In this document: piece after piece, positions 61,967 through 64,000 of the stretch
Layout: each line of letters begins with the position of its first letter
Position numbering within the stretch: the first letter of the stretch is position 1
Notes under the pieces: generated by a model
Databases searched by the model: none
Told to the model about the DNA's origin: nothing
Seen by the model: only the letters and a program-made list of their open reading frames with translations
Source: Cherax quadricarinatus
Lineage: Eukaryota; Arthropoda; Malacostraca; Decapoda; Parastacidae
Reading direction: 5' to 3'
Assembly: GCF_038502225.1 (NCBI RefSeq)
Contig: NC_091374.1
Coordinates: forward strand, 10,237,201 to 10,301,200
Length of the DNA: 64,000 nt
Made by a program: the position numbers and the translations under genes

Positions 61967-62780
61967 TTTGATGACCTTGGAACAGTTAATAAGCCTTACA
62001 ATAGAGCGGAAAAATAATGTAAGGGACCTGGGAGTAGTAATGTCTGAGGATCTCACTTTCAAGGATCACAACAGTGCCACGATCGCACGTGCAAAGAAAA
62101 TGATAGGATGGATAATGAGAACTTTCAAAACGAGAGATGCCAAGCCCATGATGATCCTTTTCAAATCACTTGTTCTCTCTAGGCTGGAATACTGCTGTAC
62201 ATTAACATCTCCATTCAAAGCAGGTGAAATCGCAGATCTAGAGAGTATACAGAGTTCCTTTACTGCACGTATAAGTTCTGTCAAGCACCTTAACTACTGG
62301 GAACGCTTGGAAGCACTTGACTTGTACTCGTTGGAACGCAGGAGGGAGAGATATATCATAATCTACACTTGGAAAATCTTGGAAGGAATGGTCCCAAATC
62401 TGCACACAGAAATCACTCCCTACGAAACTAAAAGACTGGGCAGGCGATGCAAAATGCCGCCAATAAAAAGTAGGGGCGCCATTGGTACACTAAGAGAAAA
62501 CACCATAAGTGTCCGGGGCCCAAAACTGTTCAACAGCCTCCCATCAAGCATTAGGGGAATTGCCAATAAACCCCTGGCTGCCTTCAAGAGAGAGCTGGAC
62601 AGATACCTAAAGTCAGTGCCGGATCAGCCGGGCTGTGGCTCGTACGTTGGACTGCGTGCGGCCAGCAGTAACAGCCTAGTTGATCAGGCCCTGATCCATC
62701 GGGAGGCCTGGTCATGGACCGGGCCGCGGGGGCGTTGATCCCCGGAATAACCTCCAGGTAACCTCCAGGTTAAAACTTGC
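61967..62780 (+). pseudogene. LINE family A, second copy, 5'-truncated with intact C-terminal frame
   Basis: An uninterrupted frame (61968-62738, 256 codons) starts inside the element at the equivalent of 60470. It carries NVRDLGVVMSEDLTF, IARAKKMIGWIMRTFKTRDAKPMMILFKSLVLSRLEYCC, LNYWERLEALDLYSLERRRERY, WKILEGMVPNLHTEI, RGPKLFNSLPSSIRG and QPGCGSYVGLRAASSNSLVDQALIHREAWSWTGPRGR. The protein is roughly 85-90% identical to the neighbour copy by eye. The RT catalytic core is absent, so it is a 5'-truncated insertion, not a gene, and the ATG is internal. The tail reads AACCTCCAGGTAACCTCCAGGT. Confidence 0.92.
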
Positions 62781-62990
62781 GCATTAACATATTCACATCA
62801 CGTCTACAACCCAGAATACATAGTCTAACACCTACTGTAAATTTATTTAGACAGTTACCCCTTAAACAGGAACAGCCACAACAGAAACCACACTTAAACG
62901 ACAAACCACTAAACACCGGAGTCTGAGAGCGTTATACAGAAGAGGAGTTCACTCTGGTACTCCTGAGGTCGATCTGCGTTCATCACCTGG

Positions 62991-63466
62991 TGTTGCAGGG
63001 GATGTGTCAATCATGTGTTGCAGGGGATGTGTCAATCATGTGTTGCAGGGGATGTGTCAATCATGTGTTGCAGGGGATGTGTCAATCATATGTTGCAGGG
63101 GATGTGTCAATCATGTGTTGCAGGGGATGTGTCGATCATGTGTTGCAGGGGATGTGTCAGTCATGTGTTGCAGGGGATGTGTCAATCATGTGTTGCAGGG
63201 GATGTGTCAGTCATGTGTTGCAGGGGATGTGTCAATCATATGTTGCAGGGGATGTGTCAATCATGTGTTGCAGGGGATGTGTCGATCATGTGTTGCAGGG
63301 GATGTGTCAGTCATGTGTTGCAGGGGATGTGTCGATCATGTGTTGCAGGGGATGTGTCAGTCATGTGTTGCAGGGGATGTGTCAATCATGTGTTGCAGGG
63401 GATGTGTCAATCATGTGTTGCAGGGGATGTGCCGATCATGTGTTGCAGGGGATGTGCCGATCATGT
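62991..63466. repeat. 25-bp satellite, left block, 19 units
   Basis: The unit is TGTTGCAGGGGATG followed by TGTCAATCATG, with variants in the last 10 bases. Taking A=tcaatcatg, B=tcaatcata, C=tcgatcatg, D=tcagtcatg, E=ccgatcatg, the order is AAABACDADBACDCDAAEE. The run BACD occurs twice, six units apart. 25 is not divisible by three and the unit has no stop in the forward strand, so three overlapping frames stay open (MCQSCVAGDVS...); these are artefacts. Confidence 0.97.
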
Positions 63467-63648
63467 ACTCACCTAGTTGTACTCACCTAGTTGAGGTTGC
63501 GGGGGTCGAGTCCGAGCTCCTGGCCCCGCCTCTTCACTGATCGCTACTAGGTCACTCTCCCTGAGCCGTGAGCTTTATCATACCTCTGCTTAAAGCTATG
63601 TATGGATCCTGCCTCCACTACATCGCTTCCCAAACTATTCCACTTACT
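63467..63648 (-). mobile_element. LINE family C 3' end inserted in the satellite
   Basis: The plus strand starts with two copies of ACTCACCTAGTTG, the reversed tail. It continues ttgcgggggtcgagtccgagctcctggccccgcctcttcactgatcgctactagg and ends ccaaactattccacttact. This is the reverse complement of the family C terminus seen degenerate at 3290-3470 and 7840-7990. It is only about 180 bp, so strongly 5'-truncated, but well preserved. Satellite resumes on both sides. Confidence 0.88.
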
Positions 63649-63966
63649 GTGTCAATCATGTGTTGCAGAGGATGTGTCAATCGTGTGTTGCAGGGGATGT
63701 GTCAATCATGTGTTGCAGGGGATGTGTCAATCATGTGTTGCAGGGGATGTGTCAATCATGTGTTGCAGGGGATGTGTCAATCATGTGTTGCAGGGGATGT
63801 GCCAATCATGTGTTGCAGGGGATGTGTCAATCATGTGTTGCAGGGGATGTGTCAATCATGTGTTGCAGGGGATGTGTCAATCATGTGTTGCAGGGGATGT
63901 GTCAATCATGTGTTGCAGGGGATGTGTCAATCATGTGTTGCAGGGGATGTGCCAATCATGTGTTGC
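63649..63966. repeat. 25-bp satellite, right block, about 12-13 units
   Basis: Same unit as 62991-63466 but more uniform: nearly all A type, with ccaatcatg variants near 63800 and 63950 and one tcaatcgtg near 63675. The array ends at tgttgctgttggatgg. Confidence 0.97.
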
Positions 63967-64000
63967 TGTTGGATGGCGTGTATCACCAGGATGGTAGGGG

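Noticed and set aside
61968..62738. 256-codon frame as a stand-alone protein gene
   Set aside because: It is the 3' part of LINE family A, with an internal ATG and no RT core; homologous to the frame at 60486-61205.
62991..63966. CRISPR-like array
   Set aside because: Units are contiguous 25-bp repeats with no unique spacers, in a eukaryotic context.
62990..63997. Cys-rich open frames (MCQSCVAGDVS repeats)
   Set aside because: Translation of a 25-bp tandem repeat in three frames; interrupted by a LINE insertion.

Overview
This is eukaryotic, repeat-dominated intergenic DNA. The best guess is a decapod crustacean (crayfish, shrimp or lobster type). That is inferred from the very high density of long AT, GA and CA microsatellites and from LINE 3' ends whose wording I associate with decapod genomes. 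No database search was possible. I see no convincing host exon, rRNA or functional tRNA gene. Almost everything that can be named is a mobile element, a relic of one, or a tandem repeat. LINE families are labelled A to E here for convenience. A: C-terminal QPGC..YVGLRAASSNSLVDQ and a CTCCAGGTA-type tail. B: a related end reading GCCCATGGCCGGGCTC and then CAAAGGTATATCAAAGGTA. C: ends TCGACCCCCGCAACC plus AACTAGGTGAGTA. D: ends GGCCAGTAGGCCTGCTGC. E: RT with NYRPVSLL, VPQGSVLGPLL and YADDC, and a C-terminal GQREASLYTTRRAES.

Layout. 1-1284 (minus): an uninterrupted 428-codon LINE reading frame (zinc finger, then the start of a reverse transcriptase) that runs off the left edge. 1.3-20 kb: microsatellites and degenerate LINE A-E fragments. 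19.3-20.4 kb: LINE E relic. 21.6-39.2 kb: foldback elements, a palindromic tRNA-derived element, a 1.5 kb 20-bp polypurine satellite (28.9-30.4 kb) and a Tigger-like MITE. 40.4-42.6 kb: two copies of another MITE. 44-57 kb: LINE scraps and two more palindromic tRNA-derived elements. 57-64 kb: the best preserved LINE A copies (60.06-61.25 and 61.97-62.78 kb), a 510-bp foldback element, a second type of tRNA-like palindrome, and a 25-bp satellite split by a LINE C 3' end.

The most interesting signal is a small retroposon-like element built as a head-to-head inverted dimer of a tRNA-derived sequence (pol III box A and box B) with one 3' tail. Four loci (23277-23558, 35654-35788, 45823-46039, 52252-52414) share the same 5' terminus, AACCATACC or a close variant, and the same tail. 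Each is flanked by a 9-13 bp target-site duplication, so the palindrome itself appears to be what was inserted. A different tRNA-like sequence forms the same head-to-head arrangement at 61761-61921. A separate class of 300-510 bp foldback elements (21.6, 38.1 and 59.0 kb, plus partial copies) makes long hairpins a theme of the window.
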